44,267 nt of DNA from NCBI GenBank assembly GCA_041663325.1, contig JBAZRN010000008.1, positions 1 through 44,267 on the forward strand. Reading direction: 5' to 3'. The translations under genes and the position numbers were made by a program. Source of the DNA: CAJBLF01 sp041663325 (GTDB lineage Bacteria > Patescibacteriota > Gracilibacteria > Absconditabacterales > Absconditicoccaceae). The notes under the pieces were generated by a model. That model was not told the origin of the DNA. It made no database searches and was given only the letters and a program-made list of their open reading frames with translations. Each line of letters opens with the position of its first letter. Position 1 is the first letter of the stretch. Below, in pieces: positions 1 through 8,989 of the stretch.

Positions 1-244
1 ATATTTACATGAACGAAAGAGCTACTCTTCACGGAAATCCATTCAAGATAATCAAACTACTGACAATTCTATTCTTGGAAATTCACTGACAATTCTATTT
101 TGCGGTAACAGGAATATATTGATTTCGATTTTTACGTAGTATTGGTCAGATATTGTTTTTTTCGTCAGTTCTCTATTGATTTGTTCTATCACATTCTTTA
201 TTATATATTATCTTATCACGCATTTACTTTTTCTTATCCAATGT
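1..244. other. Upstream region with a short direct repeat; no supported gene
   Basis: This stretch precedes the DnaQ-like gene. The 15-base sequence ACTGACAATTCTATT occurs twice, at 59-73 and 85-99. An open frame (code 25) from the ATG at 9 runs through hydrophobic residues into the exonuclease gene in another frame, to about 412. It has no recognisable family and overlaps a well-supported gene by some 170 bases, so I do not call it. Other frames may hold the tail of a gene outside the window. Confidence 0.3.
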
Positions 245-808
245 ATGCCAAAACAAAAGAAATGACTCTGACTGTTGTTTATCGATACAGAGACTACGTG
301 ACTTTCGTCTACGGATCAGATTCTCCAATTTGCTGCCATATATGGGATATTTGATGGAAAAAAATTTCATGAAGAACATAGGATCAATCAATACGTGAAT
401 ATCACTACGAAAATAAATTTCTTTGCGCAAAGAGTTCATGGAATCAGTAAAAATATGTTGGAATGATACGGCTATATAGATAGTTACATAGATACCTTTT
501 TGGAATATATAGACAAATCTGACCATATTGTTGGGCATAATATTTCGTTTGATATTAGGATGCTCCAACAAGATTGTGAAAGAGTAGGGATACAGCGTGA
601 TCGGAATGCTATTAAAACTTTTTGCACTATGAAAGATATTGGACATGTTTCCGACTTACCAAAAAAAAGACCAAGATTATGATTGCTTTATACCCATCTT
701 TTTGGAAAACAATTTGATAACGCACATGATGCCATGGCAGATATAGAAGCGACTAAGGAGTGTTTCATGGAATTGACGAAGAGAGGAGATATAGAGCTTA
801 GTCGATAG
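245..808 (+). CDS. DnaQ-like 3'-5' exonuclease (RNase T / Pol III epsilon superfamily)
   Basis: 187 aa, read with TGA as glycine. Exo I motif FIDTETTGLS lies at about residues 12-21; its final invariant glycine is a TGA codon. Exo II is HNISFD (about 98-103), and Exo III is the HDAMADIEAT segment near the C-terminus, giving the His-Asp pair of the DEDDh class. Such enzymes remove nucleotides from DNA or RNA 3' ends, as a proofreading subunit or in RNA trimming; nothing here shows a polymerase partner. The start ATG at 245 is the first one before Exo I and gives a normal N-terminus. The last codons and the TAG stop lie in the first unit of a tandem repeat (798-872), so the C-terminus may have been reshaped by it. 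Fold assignment is firm, cellular role is not. Confidence 0.9.
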
Positions 809-872
809 TCCTTAGTCGATAGTCTTTAGCCGATAGTCTTTGGCCGATAGTTTTTAGTTGATAGTCTTTAGT
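798..872. repeat. 14-bp tandem repeat, about five units
   Basis: Five imperfect copies of TTAGTCGATAGTCY run head to tail from 798, each differing by one to three bases, followed by a partial unit. The first copy supplies the last sense codons and the stop of the upstream exonuclease gene. Function unknown; it resembles the other low-complexity intergenic repeats in this window in style, not in sequence. Confidence 0.8.
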
Positions 873-909
873 AATGACATGGTTATATAAGTTTATAGAA
901 ATTACAAGG

Positions 910-956
910 TTGACACAAATGTAATGTATGTATACAAGGTATCATCGTTACATTTG
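910..956 (+). promoter_or_regulatory. Possible promoter with an inverted repeat
   Basis: TTGACA at 910-915 is followed by TATACA at 931-936 (15-base spacer, short for sigma70). The arms CAAATGTAA (916-924) and TTACATTTG (948-956) form a 9-bp inverted repeat around the putative -10, as an operator would. It lies 64-110 bases ahead of the membrane-protein start at 1020. Inference only. Confidence 0.35.
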
Positions 957-1019
957 ACTATATACACATATCGCATTTTCTTGGAATATGTAGACGATTT
1001 ATTTATATACTATGCGCTT

Positions 1020-1520
1020 ATGGCAAAACCGACAAAAAATGCAACACTTATTTGTGTGCTATTAAGCATTTTAGCAATCGTAGGTATTCTACTTGGACGA
1101 AAAGTTGATTCGATACTTATCACTATGTTTCTTCTTCTCCCGACTGTTATTTATGAGATTTATCGTACAGAAGGTAAGTCTACAAAATATGCATCGTGGG
1201 GATTGCTTGTAGTTTTTGTCGCGGAAATAATTTTGATAGTATGTAAAGTACAATATAATCTTGTTCAGTTTTTCCAAGCAGATACAAAATATATTCAATG
1301 ATATGAAATTCCCTTGTGAGATATAAAAATAGCGTGACCTATTTTGATGGCAATATTATCTCTTTTGTTGATTGGGAAAACTCGTGGTAAGTATACCATA
1401 TGGCTGTCTATTATAATAATTATCACCTCACTTTTTGTTATTTATATTCTCAATCCGGATTCTTTTTCAAAGTTTGTTCACATAGCTATTGATCAATTGA
1501 TGAATAGGGTCAGTTTTTAA
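1020..1520 (+). CDS. Small multi-pass membrane protein, unknown family
   Basis: 166 aa when in-frame TGA codons at 1299 and after are read as glycine. The protein begins MAKPTKN, followed by about four or five hydrophobic helices: residues near 8-25, 32-45, 59-75, then two in the C-terminal half (MAILSLLLIG and LSIIIIITSLFVIYIL). No catalytic or binding motif is visible. I chose ATG 1020 over the longer in-frame extension to 924 because the extension is not similar to a signal sequence and covers the putative promoter region. The gene is co-directional with two further small genes and a MATE exporter. Function unknown. Confidence 0.65.
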
Positions 1521-1595
1521 TACAAACTCGTTTATATATACAGGTAGGATCATTGATTCTATTAAGAATTACTTTATTTTTCTTGTTTATCTCTT

Positions 1596-2003
1596 ATGTT
1601 GTATATAAAACATTCTCGTAAATTGATTGTATTGCTATTCCTGCCATTACTGTGGACGCTGATTATTCCGCTTATTATAACAGATATTTGGATAGAGATA
1701 TACCATCATATTCTTTTCCCATTATATAAAATGCCTTGTGTAAAACGTAGAAACTATATTCAAATAATGGATAGAGCTAAATTGCCGTATCTCAATATCG
1801 TTCAGAAGATTTACTGTATATATTGTGGATATGCAAATGGTTTAGTTCGTTATTGGGTGCAGATCGCCGGAGAAACTGAACATTATCGATGTGGTATCCA
1901 GCATCAGAAAAAAGCAAATTTTGTCGATGAAGAACATCAAAAAGATTTTTCAAAATATTGAGATAAAGAAGATTTTGTTAAAAAATATTGTGGGAAGACA
2001 TAG
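1596..2003 (+). CDS. Conserved small membrane-anchored protein with CxxC / C..H metal-like site
   Basis: 135 aa with one TGA glycine. An N-terminal hydrophobic segment (about residues 9-30) is followed by a basic stretch, MDRAKLPYLN, then YCIYCGYANGL and TEHYRCGIQHQKK. The two cysteines of CxxC plus the later C and H look like a zinc or Fe-S site. From memory, this pattern (RAKL.YLN..., C.YC.YxNGL, ARTEQYWCPIKH-like) belongs to a conserved hypothetical family found in many bacteria, though I cannot name a Pfam entry with certainty. The start ATG is directly ahead of the membrane segment. Function is not established. Confidence 0.7.
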
Positions 2004-2080
2004 TTATAATTAATCTTGTATTTCTTCATGTCCTGCATATACTTCAAACTAAAATTCTTTATTATCTTAACTATAAAACT

Positions 2081-2245
2081 ATGATAAAAGGAAATTTTCT
2101 TGGTGCAGCAATTGTTGCAATAATCTACACGATCTATATTTTAATGAATCCGCTTGCAATACGCTCGAAGACGGTATTCATATTGGCATTAGTGATTCTT
2201 AATGCTTTGACTATCGTTTTGATGGCTTTTGCATTCAAAAAATAA
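2081..2245 (+). CDS. 54-aa two-helix membrane protein
   Basis: A short ORF starting MIKGNFLGAA with two hydrophobic segments (about residues 6-22 and 29-50) separated by a short basic loop, and a Lys-Lys C-terminus. It sits 77 bases after the preceding gene and 54 bases before the MATE gene, on the same strand. No family recognised. It contains no in-frame TGA, but it has only two glycines, so that says nothing. Confidence 0.5.
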   Translation: MIKGNFLGAAIVAIIYTIYILMNPLAIRSKTVFILALVILNALTIVLMAFAFKK

Positions 2246-2299
2246 GAAAAGAAAGAAATTAGTGATATGATCTTTAACTTTAAAATTTTATATGTATTT

Positions 2300-3718
2300 A
2301 TGGAAAACAACTCTCCTAGCATAGTCGAGAGACCTATTATTAAATCACTTTTTACGCTTGCCATACCTATCGTCTTAGCAAATCTTCTTCAAGGCGCTTA
2401 TCAACTTATTGATGCTTTCCGGGTGGGCAGACTTTGATGAGATGCTGTTGCATCGGTCTCCATAAGTTTTCCTATAATGTTCTTGTTGATATCTATGTGA
2501 ACATGATTTGCCGTAGCGTGATCGACCCTTATCGCTCAGTATTTTTGAGCAAAGAAAAAAGCTATGGTAAATCATGTAGCAGCACAAACATTACTCATGG
2601 TACTCATTGTTTCTCTATTCTTGTCCGTGCTATGACTTGTGTTTTCTCCTATGCTACTTCATTTGATGTGAGTAGAACCAGCTATTTTTGCAAATGCTTT
2701 GGCTTTTTTGAGGATATCATTTTTTGGTCTCTTGTTTGTTTTCTGATATTCCATGTTTCAGTCAATTATGAGGTGAATAGGAGAGGTAAAAATGCCTATG
2801 TATATAGTATTGTGAACAGTAGTGTTGAATGCTATTCTGGATCCATTCTTTATTTATGGTTTCTGACCTCTACCCTCCATGGGCGTTTCCTGAGCTGCTA
2901 TGGCTACGTTATTTACCCAATGAATAGCAGCAGTAATCTGAATCAGTATCCTTTTCAAGGGTAAATATAATATTCGTGTTCAGTGGTCGGATTTTATACC
3001 TGATTTCTGATATATCAAAAAGGCGTTTTTATTATGACTACCCTCGTCTTTGGAAATGTCATCTCGTGGATTGGGCATGGTAATATTGACCTTTCTCATC
3101 ACGAGTTTCGGTACTCAAGCAGTAGCTTCCTATGGTGCCGGTTCAAATATCCTGCAACTCATAATCATACCCGCAATGGGTCTTTCTATGGCAGTCTCTA
3201 TTCTCGTAGGACAGAATATATGAGCAAAAAGGATGGACAGAGCTGCTAAAACAGCAAAAATCTGATCATTAATTTCATTTTGATTGCTTACGGCGATCTG
3301 AATTATTGTCTTCTTCTGTGCTTCATTCCTTATAAAATTCTTCATTCCTCATGATCTGGCAATCGTAGCATGATGAACGGAATTTCTCCGTACAGTCGCT
3401 TTGACATTTTGATTTATGGGACTACAGATGGCTATTCTCTGAGTATTCCGTGCGTCGGGGAATATGACTACAGCATTTATGCTTTCTGTCATTTCTCAGT
3501 GGGTATTCCAATTCCCTCTAGCATATATATTATCTAAACATACAGGATTATGAATCCATTGATTACGATATACCTTTCCACTCACCAATATCTTTACCGC
3601 TATCATGTGTTATTTTCGATTTATGAGGTGAACATGGAAAAAAACAATCATCACCAAAGAAGATAAAGTTATCGAGCGTATTAGTGAAGAAACTTTTGTG
3701 GAAGAGTGAACTCGCTAA
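2300..3718 (+). CDS. MATE family multidrug/Na+ antiporter
   Basis: 472 aa, full length for the family, but only with code 25: 29 glycines are encoded by TGA. The N-terminal half reads PIIKSLFTLAIPIVLANLLQ and continues with LIDAFRVGRLGGDAVASVSI, the classic MATE TM1-TM2 region. The second half repeats the pattern (LGLPSSLEMSSRGLGMVILT, then AVASYGAGSNILQL). Twelve hydrophobic helices in two six-helix bundles are apparent. Such inner-membrane exporters use Na+ or H+ gradients to expel cationic drugs or metabolites; substrate cannot be read from sequence. It ends in TAA with no obvious terminator before the next gene's promoter. Confidence 0.92.
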
Positions 3719-3836
3719 ATTCCTACAAAATATAAGAATTAGCTCAAAAGCAGTTCCTAATAGCTACGTTGTATGACAGTATATTTATCAGTGATAACCA
3801 GGCGAAAATCAACACCTTGTAGTTTTGCTGTAGTAA

Positions 3837-3870
3837 GTTGACAGAAGATAGGAGTTAAACTGTATAGGAT
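3837..3870 (+). repeat. 34-bp imperfect direct repeat, left copy
   Basis: Left copy of a 34-base sequence whose other copy is at 4977-5010 in the same orientation, with about six mismatches. Both share the core ACAGAAGAT.GGAGTT.AACT. The two copies flank the macrodomain gene. Confidence 0.65.
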
Positions 3871-3873
3871 AAT

Positions 3874-3901
3874 TTGCAAAATATGTGATTCTGAGTATAA
3901 T
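3874..3901 (+). promoter_or_regulatory. Sigma70-type promoter of the macrodomain gene
   Basis: TTGCAA at 3874-3879, a 16-base spacer, and TATAAT at 3896-3901. TGAG lies directly before the -10, giving the TGAGTATAAT string also seen at 18414 and 19765. Transcription would start near 3908, about 25 bases before the ATG at 3934. Confidence 0.65.
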
Positions 3902-3933
3902 AAATTATATTTATTCCTCTAACTATTATTCAT

Positions 3934-4750
3934 ATGAATAAAAAGGATAGTCTTACAAAGTTTCCTCAATCTTCTAATCGTAATAAGACTGGTGTGTGAA
4001 ATATTATTCTTACTCTTCTAACTTCATGAGAAAAAGGAGAAAATGCTATAAATATTGTCGAGGAAGGTCTTCCAATTTCTCTTGTTTTGGGCGATATGAC
4101 ACAAATTTCGGCAGATGCTTATATAGTGCCACATTTCAATGGTGAAGCATCATTCGGCTGAGTAGGAGGTGCAATAGCGAATGGCGGTGCTATCAAATGA
4201 ATGGAGGAGTATGAACAGATGGTTGAACAAGAAAAAAAGGCTAAAGGAGGTAGTATTGAAAATTTTCAAGAATGGAGCAAAGCAACTGTTACAGAATCTG
4301 GTGGTTGAAATTCCAAATTTCTCATTCATGTAGTGTCTGTTGATTCATGAAAAGAAAATGAATTTGATGTTGTTTCTTGAGCCGTATATAATGCCTTATC
4401 AGAAGCTACTAAGAGGGGTTTGAAAAATGTCGTTATCCCTCTTGTGAACGGGTATTATCGGAGATTTGACTGCTAAACAGGCGGCGAATGCAATCATGAT
4501 TGGTGTCATGGCATTTCAGAAAACTCGATGGGAAAATACAGATATGCAGAAGTTACACGACGTGACTATCGCTATCCATGGTGATAAAGGTGCTTTCGAT
4601 GATGTTGCTGATGTTTTGAAAAATCAGTCTTATAAGTCTGTGTCATCAGAAATTGGTCAGAGAAAATTTAATTTGGATCGTTGGAAAAAAGAAATGGGAA
4701 AGCATGGTGTGCATATTATGAAATGACCTAAAAATATTAATGATAACTAG
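3934..4750 (+). CDS. Macrodomain (ADP-ribose-binding) protein, apparent 1-nt frameshift
   Basis: Reads in frame 1 from ATG 3934 to about 4443, then must shift by one base to continue through 4445-4750. Features fit a macro domain: LVLGDMTQISADAYIVPHFN (ligand-binding strand with Asp and Asn), GGVGGAIANGGAI (first glycine loop), and across the shift VVIPL-GTGIIGDLTAKQA (second phosphate-binding loop). Without the shift, the frame gives nonsense and stops at 4474. The shift sits exactly in the GTGIIG loop: one base too many in CTTGTGAACG. About 270 aa when joined. Macro domains bind or hydrolyse ADP-ribose, its derivatives or ADP-ribosyl-protein bonds. The disruption may be a sequencing error, a true pseudogene, or less likely a programmed shift. 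It has its own promoter and a terminator downstream. Confidence 0.75.
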
Positions 4751-4793
4751 ATTCCCTATTTAAAACCTTGTTTGATTAAAATATTTTATAAAA

Positions 4794-4819
4794 AAAATCA
4801 CGATTTCGGTCGTGATTTT
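4794..4819. terminator. Rho-independent terminator, both directions
   Basis: A 10-bp perfect stem, AAAATCACGA / TCGTGATTTT, with a six-base loop TTTCGG. Bordering A and T runs let it act on the macrodomain transcript (+) and on leftward transcripts. Confidence 0.8.
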
Positions 4820-4976
4820 GTATAGTTCAAAATAATTTCCATTTGGTGGAGATAAGCCTTAATTTGTTACACCCGATAGATCAGGAATTGATAAAGAAAC
4901 AGTTTGTCTTGTATGATAATCTGAAGCTTTTTTGTTAGACCATAGGAATTGGGATTTATTGGTTGTGGAGCGGCTA

Positions 4977-5010
4977 GTTAACAGAAGATGGGAGTTGAAC
5001 TATATGTGAT
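4977..5010 (+). repeat. 34-bp imperfect direct repeat, right copy
   Basis: Right copy of the repeat at 3837-3870. It ends just before the stop codon of the leftward gene at 5012. Between the terminator and this copy (4820-4976) I see no gene. Confidence 0.65.
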
Positions 5011-5011
5011 A

Positions 5012-5464
5012 TTATGCTTTATCTTTAGGTAACATAGATAATAATTCTAGAAGAACATCCATCTCTTGTCTATCTTCAGCCATTGCTATGTTTTTGATAA
5101 ATCCATTTATATAAACATTGGATGCTGATTTATTATGAGGATTATTGTAATCTATGACTCCTATTGCATCATCTTCATTATCTCATTCTTGTATAAAGTA
5201 TCTATAAATAGCTGTTCGTCCTCAATTGTGTTTTTCCCCAGTATCTTTTGATGGAATCTCTTTGTATCCTTTATTGATGAGATAATTTACCATAATATCT
5301 GTTGTGATCGCTTTTAATAATTCAGAAGTTTCAATCTTTAGATTAAGATTTACAAAAAATTGTAGTATTCAATGTAGATTGGAAGAGGAGTCATTCTCGA
5401 TTTTTTGATAATCATATCATTTCAAAACATCAGGAACAAGATTCTTGTTTATATCATCTTTCAT
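5012..5464 (-). CDS. Hypothetical 150-aa protein
   Basis: Reads from ATG at 5464 (MKDDINKNLVPDVL) to TAA at 5012, with several TGA glycines such as that in HNGGRTAIYRYF. It is charged and acidic, with no membrane segment or signal peptide. The C-terminus is rich in Met, Leu and Glu (AEDRQEMDVLLELLSMLPKD) and probably helical. It stands alone between the macrodomain gene's terminator and the tmRNA, 66 bases from the tmRNA 3' end. No family recognised. Confidence 0.6.
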
Positions 5465-5530
5465 ATAAAATTAATTTAGTTAATAAAAAACCCTAACTAT
5501 ATTATATATAAAAGTAAATAAAAGTCAATT

Positions 5531-5904
5531 TGGAGATGATGGGGTTCGAACCCATGTCTAAAAGGCATACATAACGATATCTACCACGATAGTTTATTAA
5601 TTATCCTAATTTTTAAAGTTACTTCAACAGGGTACGTTAGCCAATAAACAGGCGTAGGTTTTTACCAAAGCAACTTTGTCCACCGAAGTGAACAGGTTTT
5701 CCTACTTGGTCGCCTCGTGGTTAGTAGGAGTCACACAACGAGGATGGTACGTCACTAGGCTACAGAGTAGCTAGGTACGAGAGCAAAAGCTCTGTTTAAT
5801 GTTTTAGCATTTTTTGAGTGAACGATTGTTTTATTTCGGTACGTTCGTCGAAGAGTGGCGGTCGATACATATGGAATCCTCCTATCAAATCCAGAAGCAT
5901 CCCC
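5531..5904 (-). ncRNA. ssrA: tmRNA (SsrA)
   Basis: About 374 nt. The 5' end on this strand is GGGGATGCTTCTGGATTTGA, the usual tmRNA start. The 3' end is a T-arm GGGTTCGAACCC followed by CATCATCTCCA, pairing with 5' GGGGATG. The terminal CCA is not encoded. The tag reading frame most likely resumes at GCT 5808-5806 and gives AKTLNRAFALVPSYSVA, ending at TAG 5757-5755. The stop region lies in a hairpin (CTAGCTAC...GTAGCCTAG), as in helix 5 of other tmRNAs. tmRNA with SmpB rescues stalled ribosomes and tags the nascent chain for proteolysis. The gene is certain; the tag is an inference, because the resume codon was chosen by its GCT and AKT beginning. Confidence 0.92.
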
Positions 5905-6106
5905 AAGATTAGCTGAAAGCTTAAAGCTTCAAGCAGAAAGCTAACTTTTTTAGTGGTTGTTAGCGACACTTAATCATACATATTTCCTTCAAAAAATCAA
6001 TCTGAACTATATTAAATCACCCCTAACCCCTCTTTAGCAAAGAGGGGGGCTTTACTTACTGAAGGTCCCCTTTGCTAAAGGGGAAAACGAAAGGGGATTT
6101 TCAAAA
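5905..6106. repeat. Cluster of dispersed intergenic repeats
   Basis: No gene here. At 5908-5945 and again at 6140-6172 lie copies of an AAGCTTAAAGCTTSAAGC-like repeat also found near 8990 and 11150. At 6027-6047 is the hairpin CCCCTCTTT/AAAGAGGGG (loop AGC). At 6067-6083 is a second hairpin, CCCCTTT/AAAGGGG (loop GCT), followed by AAAGGGGATTTT. The two hairpins are near copies of each other in loop and stem. Confidence 0.7.
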
Positions 6107-6135
6107 AAAACGTCAGGAGCGATTCCCAACGTTTT
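6107..6135 (-). terminator. Terminator of the DUF5684 transcript
   Basis: On the minus strand, AAAACGT pairs with ACGTTTT and an inner GGA with TCC, followed by a run of Ts. It lies about 50 bases past the stop of the leftward gene at 6186 and also separates it from the tmRNA. Confidence 0.7.
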
Positions 6136-6185
6136 ATTTTAGCTTCAAGCTAAAAGCATAAAGCTAAAAAGCCTAGAACTAATTG

Positions 6186-6728
6186 TTATATTTTTTTGGT
6201 AATTGTTTTTGTTTTTTTACCTACGGCTTTTTTTGTAGGAGCTTTTGCTGTAGGTGTTGTAGTTATTGGTTTAACTGCAACTTTAGCTGCTGCTTTGTTG
6301 CCAAGATATTTTGAATTATCGAATGCGAGTATTGGAATGAAGACGACTTTGATAAATAAAATTCCGAGTCCATATGTCCAATGTTTTCAGAATCTTTTTG
6401 CGATTTTAAAACAGTTGATAATCATAAGTATCGCAAATACCGGTGGTATTAATATCCATAGAAAATTTCGTCCGGATCGTCCTCCAAGCTCGAACATAAG
6501 GTATCGATTGTAAAATGGGATGAAAATTCCCCGCCCTGGGAGTCCTGCTTTGGTAAATACTTTCCATCGAGAGACAAACATAAGGGCTGCAAGCGCTAAA
6601 AACACTACCATTCGCACCATTACGAGTCATCCAAAAACTGCTCAAAGAATTGTACTCATTCACATCATTGCTTCTGGATTGATGTTTCCAGTAAATGCTG
6701 CTCATTGAAGCTCAAAAGCAAAATTCAT
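6186..6728 (-). CDS. DUF5684-like membrane protein
   Basis: 180 aa from ATG at 6728. Hydrophobic helices lie at about residues 24-50, 85-105 and 112-128. The hallmark stretch is KAGLPGRGIFIPFYNRYLMF with later GRSGRNFLWILIP, then a FGKHWTYGLGILF block and PILAFDNSKYLG near the end of the last helix. This AGxPGWxxxIPFYNxY...R pattern is typical of the DUF5684 family, membrane proteins of unknown role sometimes found near signal peptidases. The last 40 residues are a Lys/Ala/Thr-rich basic tail (PTKKAVGKKTKTITKK), not part of the core family and probably a cytoplasmic nucleic-acid- or membrane-surface-binding extension. Confidence 0.75.
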
Positions 6729-6799
6729 TATATTTTTTAAATAAATAAAATAAACACGTACAATCTACGTAAATCCTTATGTATTTCAAGAGTTGTTGT

Positions 6800-6830
6800 T
6801 TGGAAAAATCACTTGAAAAAAAACTATAAT
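6800..6830 (+). promoter_or_regulatory. Possible promoter of the mscL-like gene
   Basis: TATAAT at 6825-6830 is perfect; TTGGAA at 6800-6805 gives a 19-base spacer, longer than ideal. Transcription would start near 6837, some 33 bases before the ATG at 6870. Confidence 0.45.
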
Positions 6831-6869
6831 CTGGTACATTTATGATGATTTTATTTTTTATGACGAAAC

Positions 6870-7163
6870 ATGCTTAAAGAATTTATGACTTTTCTTTCTC
6901 AGTATAATGTTGTCGGTATTGCCATAGGATTGCTTATTGCAACTAAGGTATGAACACTTATCAAAGGGATGATTGAAGATCTTATTACTCCGCTTATCTT
7001 GCAGCCTATTTTGACAAAACTCAGAGTAAAGCATATTGAAGATCTTTCTTACAAAGGAGTGCTTTATGGTAAAGTGATGTCTACTTTGATTGATTTCTTT
7101 ATCACCGCTTTTTTGGTGTTTCTTCTTGTGAGATACACGCATATAAGCATTCCTGTGAAGTAA
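6870..7163 (+). CDS. mscL: MscL-like mechanosensitive channel
   Basis: 97 aa. It opens MLKEFMTFLSQYNVVGIAIG, matching the short N-terminal helix and TM1 of MscL (KEFxxFxxxGNVVDLAxG). A conserved region, IEDLITPLILQPIL, corresponds to VxxxIMPPI. TM2 is STLIDFFITAFLVFLLVR at about residues 71-88. The C-terminal cytoplasmic helix bundle is missing, so the protein is shorter than E. coli MscL (136 aa). The family forms pentameric inner-membrane pores that open under hypo-osmotic stress. One glycine after TM1 is a TGA codon. A five-codon ORF (6860-6877) overlaps the start. The family call is good; the canonical-subfamily call less so. Confidence 0.75.
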
Positions 7164-7246
7164 ATAAGTTCGTTACGCTCACGTAATTAATCATCAATTA
7201 CCGACGAAGTCCAAATTACATCCGTCAGGATATATTACATTATTTA
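7164..7246. repeat. GTAATT-family intergenic repeat
   Basis: Contains AAGTTCGTTACGCTCACGTA and repeated AATTAC/GTAATT words with GACGAAGTCCAAATTAC, almost the same as the elements at 13062-13138 and 21799-21905. It lies between the convergent ends of mscL and dnaG. Confidence 0.7.
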
Positions 7247-8983
7247 TTAAATCTTTTTAGTCAGATTGAGGATTTCTTGTTTGGTTTCGCTGGAAATTTT
7301 GGTATCTTTGGTAATTCTTTGGATGTATCATTGGATGATCGGCAAAATGATTTGTTTGATGGTTTGGTATCTTTTATCTTCTTCTTTGCCGTCATTGAGC
7401 TCTTTATCTCGTCGGAGTTGAAGTTCCAACAATGCTTCCTGTTTGTTTTCGTCGTTGGCTGCTTGAGTGATAACCGTGTCTGGCAGGACAGTGGTGACTT
7501 GCGTAATAAGTTCAAGCAATCGCGTTCGTTTGTCTTGTGTTTCAATAAACTGTTTGATAAAGTCTTGATAAAATAATGCTGCGACAAGCAATTCTCTGTC
7601 TATTTCATATTTTTTTTCTGTCTTTCTCGCTATTTGTTGGAGAATAAATTTACCTCCATTTTTTTCAAATTGCCTATATTGCGCTTCCATTATATGCTCT
7701 CTTATTCACAATTTTTCTCATAACAATTGGATATAGTGATCTTCCATAGCTTTACTGCCGATATTCATAATAAGCCCGAACAGGATGTTTAATATCTTTT
7801 GCTTGTCGATCGGTGATGTAAGGTCAAATTTTTTCTTTAAATTTTGGAAAACAACCAAAAATCCATCCTGACTATTTTTTCGTTGTTCATCAAATTTTTC
7901 TTTTCCATCTGCCGTATTTGCGAGTTCATCGATATCTTTGTATCACGGGGGAAGCGTAATAATTTTTGGGAAGATGTTGTTTTGATAGGTGAGCGTAAGC
8001 GCTTTTAAACTTGCTTCTTGTCCTGCATTGTCACTGTCAAAAATAAGAAAAAGGTTTTCTGTATATCTTTTGATTAATTTTATATGTTCTGGGGTAAATG
8101 CTGTTCCACAAGTAGCGACCCCTATATGATAGCCTAATCTTGCTAATCCGATGACATCCATTTGTCCTTCGACAATAAAGAGGGCGTTATGTTCTTTGAT
8201 TGCATTTTTTGCTCGATTGAGTCCGTAAAGGAGTTTTGATTTTTCAAATGCTTTGTGTTCTGCACTGTTGAGATATTTTGGTCATATTCCCGTATTCCCG
8301 GGACTTTCTTTGGTCGTATTGGGATCGAGTATTCTTGCACTGAACCCCACAATATTGTTCATGGTATCATAAATAGGGAAGGTGATTCTGTTTCTGAAGA
8401 AAGTATAAATATCGCCTCAGGTTTGAGATTTTTTTGCAAGTGATGATTCAATCAGATCTTTATCGCTAAATCATTTGCTCTTGAGGTCCTGGATCATTGC
8501 ATAATGAGCATCCGGCGCGTATCCAATACCAAAATCACTAATTATTTGGTCTGAAAGCTTTCTTTGTTCATTAAGATATTTTTTAGCTTCAGGATGTTTA
8601 GCGAGCTGTTCTACGAAAAACTTTTGCGCGATTTTGTGGATGCGTTTGATCTTTTCTTTTTCGTCTTGCCGATCATCATGTTTGGTAGGATCTATCTGAT
8701 ATTTTGCGAGATCGATGTTTCCTTGTTTGGCAAGCTCTTTGGCAGCATCTCGAAAATCTATCCTTTCTATCTCTTGCATAAATGTGATCACATTTCCACC
8801 TTTTCCGCATCCAAAGCATTTAAAAATCTGTTTGCTTGGTGAAACCATAAAGGAAGGAGTTTTTTCATTATGAAAAGGACAGTTACCAGAAAAATTGGAT
8901 CCTGCTCTTTTGAGCGGCATATATCTGCCGATAACATCTACAATATCGACGGTGGATAAAATATCTTCGGTAAGTTTGCTCAT
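7247..8983 (-). CDS. dnaG: DNA primase
   Basis: 578 aa with TGA as glycine. The N-terminal zinc-binding domain has CPFHNEKTPSF and CFGCGKGG (CHC2 ligands C, H, C, C at about residues 35-60). The catalytic core contains FGIGYAP and the TOPRIM signature FIVEGQMDVIGLARLG (conserved Glu), then LIFDSDNAGQEA (the DxD metal site). The C-terminal third (about 150 residues, ending KQEILNLTKKI) is the helicase-interaction/helical region, poorly conserved as usual. DnaG makes the RNA primers for replication. Without code 25 the gene breaks into at least four pieces. It is transcribed leftward; a terminator for rplI lies upstream, so dnaG likely has its own promoter in 8984-9078, which also holds an AAGCTT repeat. 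Confidence 0.95.
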
Positions 8984-8989
8984 CTATTT

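Noticed and set aside
9..412. Open frame with hydrophobic residues ahead of and overlapping the DnaQ-like gene
   Set aside because: Overlaps a strongly supported gene by about 170 bases in another frame and has no recognisable family; chance is likely in AT-rich DNA with only two stops.
224..646. 140-aa minus-strand ORF opposite the DnaQ-like gene
   Set aside because: Antisense shadow; composition typical of reverse reading and no motif.
2434..2964. 176-aa forward ORF within the MATE gene
   Set aside because: Out of frame with the MATE protein, which explains the region fully under code 25.
8143..8352. Minus-strand ORF within dnaG in another frame
   Set aside because: The dnaG frame continues through TGA glycines here; this ORF is a shadow.
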